A stretch of 64,000 nt of DNA, taken from the NCBI RefSeq assembly GCF_016907535.1, contig NZ_JAFBCF010000001.1, forward strand, positions 620,001-684,000, read 5' to 3'. Positions 1-9,733 of the stretch are shown here, one piece after another (the first letter of the stretch is position 1; each line of letters opens with the position of its first letter). The stretch is from Microlunatus panaciterrae (GTDB lineage Bacteria > Actinomycetota > Actinomycetes > Propionibacteriales > Propionibacteriaceae). The position numbers and the translations under genes were made by a program. Below the pieces are notes generated by a model that worked only from the letters and a program-made list of their open reading frames with translations, was not told the origin of the DNA and made no database searches.

Positions 1-688
1 ACCGGATCCCGTCGAAGCCGCCGGCGTCGCAGGTGGCGAACACCTCGCCCCCGGTGAGGGTGTCGCCGACCACCTCGAACACGCGAATGTGGGCCCGCGG
101 CGTGTCGACCACGTAGAGCCGCTGCTCGTCGGCGGAGAAGGCCAGCCCGTTGGGCCGGTCGAAGTCGTCCGCGACCCGGTCGAGCCGGCCGTCAGGGCTC
201 AGCCGGTAGACGTGGCAGCCGGACTGCTCCGGCTCGGCCGCATGGCCCTCGTAGTCGGTGTCGATCCCGTACGCGGGGTCGGTGAACCACAATGAGCCGT
301 CCGAGTGCTGCACGACGTCGTTCGGGCTGTTCAGCGGCCTGCCCTCGAAGCTGTCGGCCAGGACGGTGACGGTCCCGTCGTGCTCGAGCCGGGTGAGCCG
401 ACGGTCGCCGTGCTCGCAGGAGACGAACCGGCCCTGCCGATCCACGATCCGCCCGTTGGCGAAGCCGGCCGGGCTGGTGAAGACATCCACCCGACCGGTC
501 ACCTCGTCGAAGCGCAGCACCCGATCGTTGGGGATGTCGCTGAACAGCACGCAGCGGACGGCGGGATGGTAGGCGGGCCCCTCCAGCCACCGGCCCCGGT
601 CGAAAACTTTTTCGAGCTGCCGGTCTCCGCCGGTACCGCGGAAGCGATCGTCAAGGACCTGGAACTGGGCGGACAGGAACTCGGTCAA
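1..688 (-). CDS. SMP-30/gluconolactonase family protein, 3' end outside window
   Basis: Probable sugar lactonase that hydrolyses an aldonolactone, by family. The reading frame is open from a TTG at 688-686, preceded by GAGGAG at a good distance, to the window edge, so about 229 residues are visible and the C-terminus is missing. The visible part has the beta-propeller signature of the family: LEGPAY near the start, then NGRIVDRQGR, NSPNDVV with DGSLWFTDPAYG (metal-site region), and DFDRPNGLAFSADEQRLYVVDT. There is no ATG near the start, so TTG is chosen from the ribosome site and the homology-like onset. Its neighbours downstream (glucarate dehydratase-like, two Gfo/Idh enzymes, a second enolase-superfamily enzyme) support a role in sugar-acid catabolism. 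The exact substrate cannot be read. Confidence 0.85.
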   Translation of the reverse strand, partial: MTEFLSAQFQVLDDRFRGTGGDRQLEKVFDRGRWLEGPAYHPAVRCVLFSDIPNDRVLRFDEVTGRVDVFTSPAGFANGRIVDRQGRFVSCEHGDRRLTRLEHDGTVTVLADSFEGRPLNSPNDVVQHSDGSLWFTDPAYGIDTDYEGHAAEPEQSGCHVYRLSPDGRLDRVADDFDRPNGLAFSADEQRLYVVDTPRAHIRVFEVVGDTLTGGEVFATCDAGGFDGIR

Positions 689-893
689 GGGGCACTCCTC
701 GATGGTTGGTCAGGCGAAGGATCCTAGCGTCGCGACAATTCGTGGGAATCACCACCAATGGTCCGAAGTCGTCTACCATGAAGTGAGTGCGGATTCAGTT
801 TCGTGAACCTGGTGCAGCAGAGGATGCGGCCACCGCATTCGATGATGACCACGTCCGCGTTCTACGTTAGGCACCGAAAGGGGGTTTCATTAC

Positions 894-947
894 ATGATTG
901 ACTGGCTGAACAGTATCCTCAACACGATCCTCCTGAACAGCATCTGA
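894..947 (+). CDS. 17-residue amphipathic peptide
   Basis: A very short ORF encoding MIDWLNSILNTILLNSI. It has a strong GGGGG ribosome site (880-884) nine bases before ATG and a stable hairpin 50 bases after the stop. The peptide has no lysine or arginine, one acidic residue and regularly spaced Ile/Leu, so it could form an amphipathic or membrane-lying helix. It stands alone between two genes on the opposite strand. I do not recognise a family. A leader peptide or a small membrane peptide are both possible. Support is the ribosome site, hairpin and composition only. Confidence 0.45.
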   Translation: MIDWLNSILNTILLNSI

Positions 948-997
948 CGCGTGTAATTTCAAAGGAACCACGGCGCACTGCCGCCTCAGAGATCGTC

Positions 998-1032
998 GAA
1001 GCCCCGCCCGCCCTCACTGGCGGCGGGGCTTC
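998..1032 (+). terminator. GC-rich hairpin after the small peptide
   Basis: Arms GAAGCCCCGC (998-1007) and GCGGGGCTTC (1023-1032) pair perfectly, with one more inner C-G pair. There is no T-run after it. It lies between the 17-residue peptide and the convergent HNH gene, so it can serve either strand. Confidence 0.7.
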
Positions 1033-1104
1033 GTCATGTCCGGTCGTGTAGGCGAGCGCGTGAGGTCTGGTCCGCGCCCGCAATCGCCCGTCGCACACGA
1101 CACG

Positions 1105-2832
1105 TCAGGCTGCCTGCCCCTGCCGGCCACCCAACTCAGCGCCCATCGCTACAGCAGCACGCCAGATCGCCCGAGCGAACGCGTCACAGCCCAGATGGTG
1201 GGTCCCGGTGTGATCCACCAGATAGATGAAGCCATGGCGCGATCGCCAGACGTACGTCCCCGGCCGCGGCTGCCGCAACGCCATCCCACCATGGGTTTTG
1301 AGGCGGTGCGAGAACACACCGAGCGGGCCGCAGTTGCCGAGGCGGGTCTGGCCCGGCGGACCGCCCCGGTCGGGTGATCGGTAGGGAAGGGTGTGGTCGA
1401 TCTGCAGCCCGGTCCCGGTTCCGCTGGCCCACGGGAAGACATCTCCCGGACACCGAAGGCGGAGCGACTCCCGCAACTTCGCCGGAAGCTCGTAGGCGTC
1501 CACCGGCGACAGCGGCGCACTCAGGTCGATGACAGGCTTCAGGATCACCTGAGCGGTCGGACCCAGGTGTCTGCGCAACTGCTCCAGCGTCACCGGGCCG
1601 ACCCCCTCCACCCGGACCACCCCCTTGCCCGTCTGCAGGCCCTCGAGGGCCACATGCGCGTAGAGGATCAGGCGAGGGCCGAGACGGTCAGGATCGATCC
1701 CTGCCGCGGGCAGGGATTCGAGGGCGCGTTGCGCGACCCGAGGGCCAGCCACCGACGGCGCACGCCCCGCATCCGTGCACTCCTCCACCGGCTCGTCGTA
1801 GCTGTCCGGTGCGGGGTCGACAAGGGCGGCCGAGAGGAGCGGCTCGGGCTGGTCGACATTGGCTGGCTCGGGCTGGTCGACATTGGCTGGCTCGAACAGG
1901 TCGAGATCGGCCAGTTCGTCCTCTTGGCTGCCCATGGGTGCCCACCGGCCGGGAGGCACATAGTGCCCGTCCCTCGGCATGGCGAACGCGCTCTCCTCCG
2001 CGTCTCGGTCGTCATCGTCGAGACTGAGACCTTCGGCCTCCGCCAGCAGCGCGAGACACCGGACCGGGTTGCCGAGCAGGCCGAGCGCCTTGGACCGGCG
2101 AATGTCGACGCTGTCAGTGTCGCCCTTGGCCGCCAGGATCTTCGCCAGCCGTGCGATCATCGCGTCCAGCCACAGCACGTCGCCCACGGTCGCTTTCGCA
2201 TAGAGACTCTTCAGGCCGTGCTCGTTCGCTCGCCCGGTGCGGACGAACCGCTCGCGCTCGGCCCGGTCGGCGCGTGCCTGCGCCTCGTGCGGATCGGCCT
2301 CGATGATCTTGGCGACCAGGACATCCTGGAAGCGCGACCAGGTCAACCGAGTGATCACTTCATAGACCGACTCGTCCACCTGGTCGGCGGGGCCGAGCTT
2401 CAGATGGCGCGTCGCCTGGGCCACCTTGCACGCCTTCCAGGCCGGCACCTCGCCGGCGCACACGCGGAGCCACAGCCGACGCAGCCGATGACGCAGGTCG
2501 AGTGCGTCGGCAATCATCCGGGCAGCCTGCCAGGGACTCAGTTCCTGCACGATCCCGAACTCGGCCGCGGCGAACTCCAACAGCGTGGGGGTGCCATCGC
2601 CCCCGAACAACCGAGCCCGTTCGGTTCCCGGCAGGACCTCCCCCGAGTCGTCCCTGTTTTGATGCCGTCCGTCGGCCGCCTCGGCACTGTGCAGGTCCGC
2701 CCATTGCGCGGCTGCCTGCAGGATCAGCGCCTCACGTTCGACCACCCCCCGGTGGGCCTCGGCCACGACGGACAGGAGCGTGGTGGCGTCCATCCCTGTC
2801 AGCATCCCGGTCGTTTGCTCCACATCGAACAT
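1105..2832 (-). CDS. DUF222 / HNH endonuclease domain protein (13E12-like)
   Basis: About 575 residues. The N-terminal two thirds is the DUF222 region common in multicopy actinobacterial 13E12-type proteins (SPWQAARMIADALDLRHRLRRLW, then VGDVLWLDAMIARLAK). The C-terminal part has an HNH nuclease core: DHTLPYRSPDRGG with downstream LGNCGPLGVFSHRLKTHGG. Between them is an acidic, low-complexity linker with a duplicated EPANVDQP coded by a 24-bp tandem repeat. I start at the ATG at 2832-2830. A GTG eight codons upstream (2856) is also open, but a TATATT hexamer lies at 2845-2840, which would put transcription at or near this ATG. The biological role of these proteins is not established. They are often repeated in a genome and can behave like mobile genes. 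Confidence 0.85.
   Translation of the reverse strand: MFDVEQTTGMLTGMDATTLLSVVAEAHRGVVEREALILQAAAQWADLHSAEAADGRHQNRDDSGEVLPGTERARLFGGDGTPTLLEFAAAEFGIVQELSPWQAARMIADALDLRHRLRRLWLRVCAGEVPAWKACKVAQATRHLKLGPADQVDESVYEVITRLTWSRFQDVLVAKIIEADPHEAQARADRAERERFVRTGRANEHGLKSLYAKATVGDVLWLDAMIARLAKILAAKGDTDSVDIRRSKALGLLGNPVRCLALLAEAEGLSLDDDDRDAEESAFAMPRDGHYVPPGRWAPMGSQEDELADLDLFEPANVDQPEPANVDQPEPLLSAALVDPAPDSYDEPVEECTDAGRAPSVAGPRVAQRALESLPAAGIDPDRLGPRLILYAHVALEGLQTGKGVVRVEGVGPVTLEQLRRHLGPTAQVILKPVIDLSAPLSPVDAYELPAKLRESLRLRCPGDVFPWASGTGTGLQIDHTLPYRSPDRGGPPGQTRLGNCGPLGVFSHRLKTHGGMALRQPRPGTYVWRSRHGFIYLVDHTGTHHLGCDAFARAIWRAAVAMGAELGGRQGQAA
1841..1888. repeat. 24-bp tandem repeat inside the HNH gene
   Basis: Two exact copies of a 24-bp unit beginning GGCTCGGGCTGG (1841-1864 and 1865-1888), with a diverged third copy after it. 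The unit is a multiple of three, so copy changes would only lengthen or shorten the EPANVDQP linker. Confidence 0.85.
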
Positions 2833-2949
2833 ACGTACGAATATACCCACGTCCACTGACAGTTCTAACGCCCTGCTGAGCGTGATGCCTGCAAGTGGGT
2901 CAGGTGGGCGGCGACGCGGTGACCGCAGGCCGAGCTGGAACCGCCAGGC

Positions 2950-4215
2950 TCAGAACCTCGGCAGGGTCGGGTCGTACCCCGGCTCCACCCTGCGCATATA
3001 GCTCGTGTCATCGCGGACCGTACGTCCCGACCGGAGCAGCACCTCATGTTGACGGGCCAGCGCATCGCGGTCCAGCTCGACACCCAGGCCCGGGCCGTCG
3101 GGCACGGGCACACTGCCGTCAACGAAACGCAGAGCGCCGGGCCGGACGATCTCCTCGGTGAGGTTCCACGGATAGTGCGTGTCGCAGGCATAGCTGAGAT
3201 TCGGGGTAGCCGCACCGAGATGCGTCATCGCGGCAAGTGAGATGCCCAGATGGGAGTTGGAGTGCATCGACACACCGAGATCGAAGGTCCGGCAGATCGC
3301 CGCCAGCTCCAGACTGTGCCGCAGACCGCCCCAGACGTGGTGGTCGGACAGCACCACCCCGACCGATCCGCGCGCAACGGCGTCCGGAATGTCCTCGAAT
3401 GCGACCACACACATGTTCGTCGCCAGCGGCATTGATACCTCGCGCGCCACCGCCGCCATCTGCTCACGTCCGAGCACCGGGTCCTCGAGATACTCCAACT
3501 CCGTCTCGAGCTCGCGGCCGACGCGGATGGCGGTCGGTACGCTCCAACCGCCATTGGGGTCGATCCTCAGCGGCAGCCCCGGGAACGCGGCTGCCAGAGC
3601 CTTGATCGCCGCGATCTCCTGCTCCGGTGGGAAGACGCCCGCCTTCAGCTTGATCGAGGTGAAGCCATAGCGGTCGATCAGGGCCCGGGTCTGGGCCACC
3701 AGCCCGCCAGGATCGAGCGCGGCACCCCAGGTGTCGCCAATCGGCTCCCGACCGTCCAGGGCCGGATGTTCGGCCCACTTGTAGAACAGGTAGGCACTGT
3801 AGGGAACCGCGTCTCGGACCGGGCCGCCGAGCAGGTCGCAGACCCGCACCCCCAGCAGCTTCCCCTGCGCGTCCAGACAGGCCACCTCGATCGGCGCGAA
3901 CACCCCTCGCACCGCCATCCTCGGCATCCCCACGGCCCCGCCCCCGGCGACCGTCTGGTCACCCAGCACGGCATGGATGCGCTCCTCGATGGCGGAGGTC
4001 GCGAACACGTCCTGACCGATCACCGCCTCGCGGACCGCTCGAAGTTGATCAGTGCGCAGAGACCCGCCTTGACACTCACCCAAACCGACCGTGCCGTCCT
4101 GCAGGACGATCTCAACGACACAGCGCAGCGCGAGCGGCTCATGTACCCCCCAGGAGTTGAGCAGGGGCGGGTCGGAGAAGGCTATCGGGGTGATGATCAT
4201 GTCTCGGATCTTCAT
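2950..4215 (-). CDS. gudD: glucarate dehydratase-like enolase-superfamily enzyme
   Basis: 421 residues, close to the 440-450 of known glucarate dehydratases. Likely dehydrates D-glucarate (or a related hexarate) to the 5-keto-4-deoxy product in the cytoplasm. The mandelate-racemase-type barrel is complete: SIKLKAG gives the Lys-x-Lys base (about residues 189-191), RIDPNGG gives metal ligands near 219-221, EYLEDP a third ligand near 244, DHHVWGG an Asp near 291, and HSNSHLGISLAAMTHLGAA the catalytic His near 318, which is the stretch most typical of this subgroup. The C-terminal VPDGPGLGVELD is also typical. It is divergent from the nucleotidyltransferase gene with 53 bases between starts. A different hexarate is possible. 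Confidence 0.82.
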   Translation of the reverse strand: MKIRDMIITPIAFSDPPLLNSWGVHEPLALRCVVEIVLQDGTVGLGECQGGSLRTDQLRAVREAVIGQDVFATSAIEERIHAVLGDQTVAGGGAVGMPRMAVRGVFAPIEVACLDAQGKLLGVRVCDLLGGPVRDAVPYSAYLFYKWAEHPALDGREPIGDTWGAALDPGGLVAQTRALIDRYGFTSIKLKAGVFPPEQEIAAIKALAAAFPGLPLRIDPNGGWSVPTAIRVGRELETELEYLEDPVLGREQMAAVAREVSMPLATNMCVVAFEDIPDAVARGSVGVVLSDHHVWGGLRHSLELAAICRTFDLGVSMHSNSHLGISLAAMTHLGAATPNLSYACDTHYPWNLTEEIVRPGALRFVDGSVPVPDGPGLGVELDRDALARQHEVLLRSGRTVRDDTSYMRRVEPGYDPTLPRF

Positions 4216-4268
4216 GAGCGGCCCTTCGGTGCGCAGCGTGACGAGGAACCCTGCGGGATACTTCGATC

Positions 4269-4997
4269 ATGTCATGGCAACTCGACCTGCTCGATCGTGC
4301 CCGCAGCTATGCCGAGCACGAGTCTGCCGTCGCCGAGCTGTGGGTGTTGGGCTCCGCAGCACAACCCGAGCTGCTGGATCAGTGGAGCGACCTGGACCTG
4401 GGATTGGTCGTCGTCGGCGAGCTCGACCTCGATCCGCTGCTCTCACAGATCGGCCGACTCTGGGCACTTGACCAGTCCAGCAGCCCGACCCAGTCGACCT
4501 TCCGGATGATCTTCGACGACGGCCGAAGGCTCGACCTGGTGGTGGCCGACCATGCCCAGCTCGCCGGACGCGACGGTCGGCTGCTGGTGAGCTCGGTGCA
4601 GTCATCAACGTCGGTGATGGCACAGGTGCATCTGACCTCGACGTCGGCTTCAGCGGACGTCAACCAGGCAAGGTTCGTCGCGGCCCAGTCGGTGATCAAA
4701 CTTGGTCGAGGCGATCGGCTGATCGGCACCCACCTCGGCCTGGAGCTGCTTCAGCTCTGCCTGGTGCAGGCCATGCTGCTGCGGGACCGCGACGAGGACC
4801 GCACCGCGCACCGGTTCGGCACCGTCCGAGATGATCTTGCCGAGCGGGTCGTCAAACTCTGCCGACGACCACTCGACACCGATTGGCGTCACCTCGTCTC
4901 TGATGCGACGGAGGTCTTCGACCAGCTGCACAGCGAACTCGAGCCGCACTATCGACCCGACTGGTCCGGACTGTCCGCCCTGCTCGGACTGCGCTGA
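4269..4997 (+). CDS. nucleotidyltransferase-domain protein
   Basis: 242 residues. The N-terminal part has the minimal nucleotidyltransferase motif: LWVLGSAAQPELLDQWSDLDLGLVV, that is G-S followed by D-x-D (about residues 26-50). The rest is helical, with QSVIKLGRGDRLIGTHLGLELLQLCLVQ resembling aminoglycoside/lincosamide adenylyltransferase-like proteins. It therefore probably transfers a nucleotide to a small molecule or a protein. No clear ribosome site precedes the ATG; GATACT lies 7 bases upstream, so the message may be leaderless. It is followed by a hairpin and then by a TIR protein in the same direction. An antibiotic-modifying enzyme, an MNT-type antitoxin and a signalling enzyme are all possible. 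Confidence 0.7.
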   Translation: MSWQLDLLDRARSYAEHESAVAELWVLGSAAQPELLDQWSDLDLGLVVVGELDLDPLLSQIGRLWALDQSSSPTQSTFRMIFDDGRRLDLVVADHAQLAGRDGRLLVSSVQSSTSVMAQVHLTSTSASADVNQARFVAAQSVIKLGRGDRLIGTHLGLELLQLCLVQAMLLRDRDEDRTAHRFGTVRDDLAERVVKLCRRPLDTDWRHLVSDATEVFDQLHSELEPHYRPDWSGLSALLGLR

Positions 4998-5001
4998 ATC
5001 C

Positions 5002-5029
5002 CGGCGGACCGTCCCTGTCCCGTCCGCCG
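5002..5029 (+). terminator. hairpin between nucleotidyltransferase and TIR genes
   Basis: CGGCGGAC (5002-5009) pairs with GTCCGCCG (5022-5029) across a 12-base loop. There is no T-run. It starts right after the nucleotidyltransferase stop, so the TIR gene may have its own promoter or be partly attenuated. A TACAGT hexamer follows at 5034-5039. Confidence 0.5.
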
Positions 5030-5072
5030 CGGCTACAGTGGAGAGAGCCCCTCCGGAGAGACGAGAGGTCGG

Positions 5073-7313
<2,241 letters not shown>

Positions 7314-7345
7314 CACGGGGAGGCCAACCACCACGAAGGGCAACT

Positions 7346-8368
7346 ATGCTCCACCCCATGGATACGGGGCGCCCCATGAACAGCGTGCGCTGGGGAATCA
7401 TCGGCGTCGGAAATGTCACCGAGCGAAAGAGCGGCCCAGGCTTCCAGCGCGCCGCGAACTCCTCGCTGGTTGCGGTCATGCGACGCGACGCCGCGAAGGC
7501 CGAGGACTATGCGCGTCGGCACGACGTCCCACGCTGGTACGCCGACGCAGATGAGCTGATCAACGACCCTGAGGTGGATGCGGTGTATGTCGCCACGCCA
7601 CCCGACAGCCACCTGGACTATGCACTGCGCGTCGCAGCGGCCGGCAAACCCGTCTACGTCGAGAAGCCGATGGCCCGCACAGCTGCCGAGTGTGAGCAGA
7701 TGATCACCGCCTGCGAGGCCGCAGGCGTCCCGCTGTTCGTGGCCTACTACCGACGGGCCATGCCCCGCTTCCGCACGGTCCGGGAGCTCCTCGAGACCGG
7801 AAACATCGGCACGCCGCGTTCGGTGCTCATCCGCAACCAGCGTGGCGCCGACCAGCCAGCAGCAGGCCCCCTGCCCTGGCGGGTCCGGCCCGAGATCTCC
7901 GGCGGTGGCTACTTCGTCGATCTCGGCTCGCACACCCTTGACCTGCTGGACAGGCTGTTCGGTCCGATCACCCGGGTCAGCGGCTCGGCGACCAACGTCG
8001 GTGGACGCTACCCCGCCGAGGACCTGGTCACCGCCTCGTTCAGCTTTGCCTCCGGCGTCGAAGCAGCCGGCATCTGGTGCTACGACGCCGCGCAGCATCT
8101 GGACGAGGTGGAGATCATCGGCACCGACGGGAGCCTGCGCTTCTCCTGCTTCGGGCAGGAACCGTTACGGCTCGTCGGCAGAGCCGGCGACCGCGAGATC
8201 GAGGCGCCCTATCCCGACCATGTGCAACAGCCGCTGATCCAGTCCGTCGTCGACGCCCTCACCGGCCGCGGAGAGTCGCCGAGCACCGGCGCCAGCGCAC
8301 TGCGCACCGCGCGCGTGATCGATCGGCTGCTGGCCGAGTACCGTCAGGCCAACAAGATCATCTTGTGA
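7346..8368 (+). CDS. Gfo/Idh/MocA family oxidoreductase
   Basis: 340 residues. NAD(P)-dependent sugar or polyol dehydrogenase by family. The Rossmann start is RWGIIGVGNVTERKSG (near residues 15-30), then DAVYVATPPDSHLDYALRVAAAGKPVYVEKPMARTAAE, where EKP carries the conserved Lys, and GGYFVDLGSHTLDLLDRLFG, which contains the usual active-site His. The most similar remembered group is 1,5-anhydrofructose reductase-like, but the substrate is not certain. The ATG at 7346 follows GAAGGG; in-frame ATGs at 7358 and 7376 are alternatives, the last lying closest to the Rossmann motif. The stop overlaps the 3' end of the enolase-family gene on the other strand by 11 bases. Confidence 0.85.
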   Translation: MLHPMDTGRPMNSVRWGIIGVGNVTERKSGPGFQRAANSSLVAVMRRDAAKAEDYARRHDVPRWYADADELINDPEVDAVYVATPPDSHLDYALRVAAAGKPVYVEKPMARTAAECEQMITACEAAGVPLFVAYYRRAMPRFRTVRELLETGNIGTPRSVLIRNQRGADQPAAGPLPWRVRPEISGGGYFVDLGSHTLDLLDRLFGPITRVSGSATNVGGRYPAEDLVTASFSFASGVEAAGIWCYDAAQHLDEVEIIGTDGSLRFSCFGQEPLRLVGRAGDREIEAPYPDHVQQPLIQSVVDALTGRGESPSTGASALRTARVIDRLLAEYRQANKIIL

Positions 8369-9455
8369 CCTGGTATGCCTCCAGGGCCGCCCGGTCCCAA
8401 TCGACGCCGAGACCGGGTGAGCTTGGCGCGACCGCCATACCGTCGCGCACCTGCATCTGATCGCCGGTGACGGCGGTGAGCTGGGGAATGTGCTCGACGT
8501 AGAGCGAGTTGGGGATGGCGCAGGCGAGCGAGACGTGCAGCTCCATCAGGAAGTGCGGTGCCACCTTGACGTTGTAGGCGTCGGCCAGATGGGCCACCTT
8601 GAGCCACGGAGTAATGCCACCGACCCGAGCCACGTCCACCTGGAGGATGCCGGCCGCCTGCTGGTGCAGGTACTCCTTGAACTGCGCGACCGAGTACATG
8701 CTCTCCCCCACTGCGATGGGGATGCTGCACGCCTCAGACAGCCGTCGGTGACCGGCAATGTCGTCTGCGGGCAACGGCTCCTCGAACCAGGCGAGGTCCA
8801 GGTCGGCGAACAGCGCTGCTCGCCGGATCGCCTCGGCTGCGGTCAAGGACTGGTTCGCATCCACCATGATGTCCATGTCCGGCCCGACCGCGGTCCGTAC
8901 GGCAGCCAGCCGGCTGGCGTCCTCACGTCCACGCGGCTTGCCGATCTTGATCTTGACCCCGGGGAGGCCGCGCGCCGCGGAGTCCTCCGCCTGGGCCACC
9001 AGCTCCGCCTCGGTCAGGTGCAGCCAACCGCCCTCGGTGTCGTACAGCGGGACCTCGGGACGAGCGCCGCCGGCCAGCACCCACAGCGGCAGGCCATGGA
9101 TCTTTCCGCGGGCGTCCCAGACCGCTGTGTCGATGGCCGCCAACGCAAGGGAGGTGATCGCGCCGGTCGTTGTCGCCCGGGAGGCGTTGAAAGCGGCGTA
9201 CCAGATCGCCTCGAAGCGGTGGATGTCCAGGCCGATCACCGCCTCCAACAACGTGCTGCGCAGCAGGTCGAGCACGGCACCACCGCCGGTGCCGATGGTG
9301 TAGCTGTAGCCCAGACCGGTCTGCCCGGATGCGGTCTCGAGCTCGACGAAGAGCGTCTCCTGCTTCAGGAAAGCCTGGATCGCGTCGGTCCTTGGCCGTT
9401 CCACGGGTAGGTCACACAACCACGCACGAGCGTGGACGATCTGGTCGGACGTCAC
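8358..9455 (-). CDS. mandelate racemase/muconate lactonizing enzyme family protein
   Basis: 365 residues, normal for the enolase superfamily. It carries the acid-base motif VKIKIG (Lys-x-Lys, near residue 165), metal ligands in IMVDANQSL, WFEEPL and AVGES, and a barrel-end APHFLMELH where a catalytic His is expected. It probably dehydrates or racemises a sugar acid. Its position opposite a Gfo/Idh gene and near a glucarate dehydratase-like gene suits sugar-acid catabolism. The exact reaction cannot be read; galactonate, fuconate and arabinonate dehydratases share these motifs. Confidence 0.85.
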   Translation of the reverse strand: MTSDQIVHARAWLCDLPVERPRTDAIQAFLKQETLFVELETASGQTGLGYSYTIGTGGGAVLDLLRSTLLEAVIGLDIHRFEAIWYAAFNASRATTTGAITSLALAAIDTAVWDARGKIHGLPLWVLAGGARPEVPLYDTEGGWLHLTEAELVAQAEDSAARGLPGVKIKIGKPRGREDASRLAAVRTAVGPDMDIMVDANQSLTAAEAIRRAALFADLDLAWFEEPLPADDIAGHRRLSEACSIPIAVGESMYSVAQFKEYLHQQAAGILQVDVARVGGITPWLKVAHLADAYNVKVAPHFLMELHVSLACAIPNSLYVEHIPQLTAVTGDQMQVRDGMAVAPSSPGLGVDWDRAALEAYQVTR

Positions 9456-9508
9456 ACCAGCCTCCTGGAGATCTTCATTTGCGGAGACCCTATCGGTACG
9501 CTCCCCTT

Positions 9509-9534
9509 GTTTGGGTCCCCACCCCGAGGGGTAC
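9509..9534 (+). promoter_or_regulatory. SigF/SigB-type promoter for the 26-residue peptide
   Basis: GTTTGG (9509-9514), 14-base spacer, GGGTAC (9529-9534). This fits the GTTT-N14-16-GGGTAY pattern of stress sigma factors (SigB of Bacillus, SigF of mycobacteria). The start codon of the peptide is 43 bases downstream. Confidence 0.7.
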
Positions 9535-9577
9535 CTGGCACCGTCAGCGGATGGCTGACAGAGCGAAAGGGCTGAAC

Positions 9578-9658
9578 ATGAACAGAGGCATCATCGGCAC
9601 CATCATTGGTGTGCTGGTCATCATCATCCTGGTGATTGTGATTCTCCAGCTGACCTGA
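9578..9658 (+). CDS. 26-residue hydrophobic membrane peptide
   Basis: After MNRGIIGTIIG the peptide is almost only Ile, Leu and Val and ends in QLT, enough for one membrane helix. AAAGGG lies just upstream of the ATG at 9578; an in-frame ATG at 9551 is less well placed. It has its own SigF-type promoter and a strong terminator, so it is a single-gene unit in the stress regulon. Small hydrophobic stress peptides and type I toxins look alike at this level. No antisense RNA can be shown from sequence. The family is not recognised with certainty. Confidence 0.7.
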   Translation: MNRGIIGTIIGVLVIIILVIVILQLT

Positions 9659-9666
9659 GTCGAAAA

Positions 9667-9707
9667 CGGACAGAGACTCCGGGCCCGTGGCCCGGAGTCT
9701 GTGTCCG
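9667..9707 (+). terminator. long hairpin terminator
   Basis: A 19-base arm (9667-9685, core GACTCCGGGCC) pairs with 9689-9707 across a three-base loop with one mismatch. It lies 9 bases after the peptide stop and 27 bases before the end of the convergent ATP-grasp-like gene. Confidence 0.9.
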
Positions 9708-9733
9708 TCGTCTCGCGGTGTGCACGGACCAGC

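Noticed and set aside
1105-2832. HNH gene as a homing endonuclease or intein
   Set aside because: It is a free-standing DUF222 protein with no intron or intein boundaries around it.
1393-2859. 488-codon plus-strand frame opposite the HNH gene
   Set aside because: No domain pattern; the minus strand carries DUF222 and HNH motifs.
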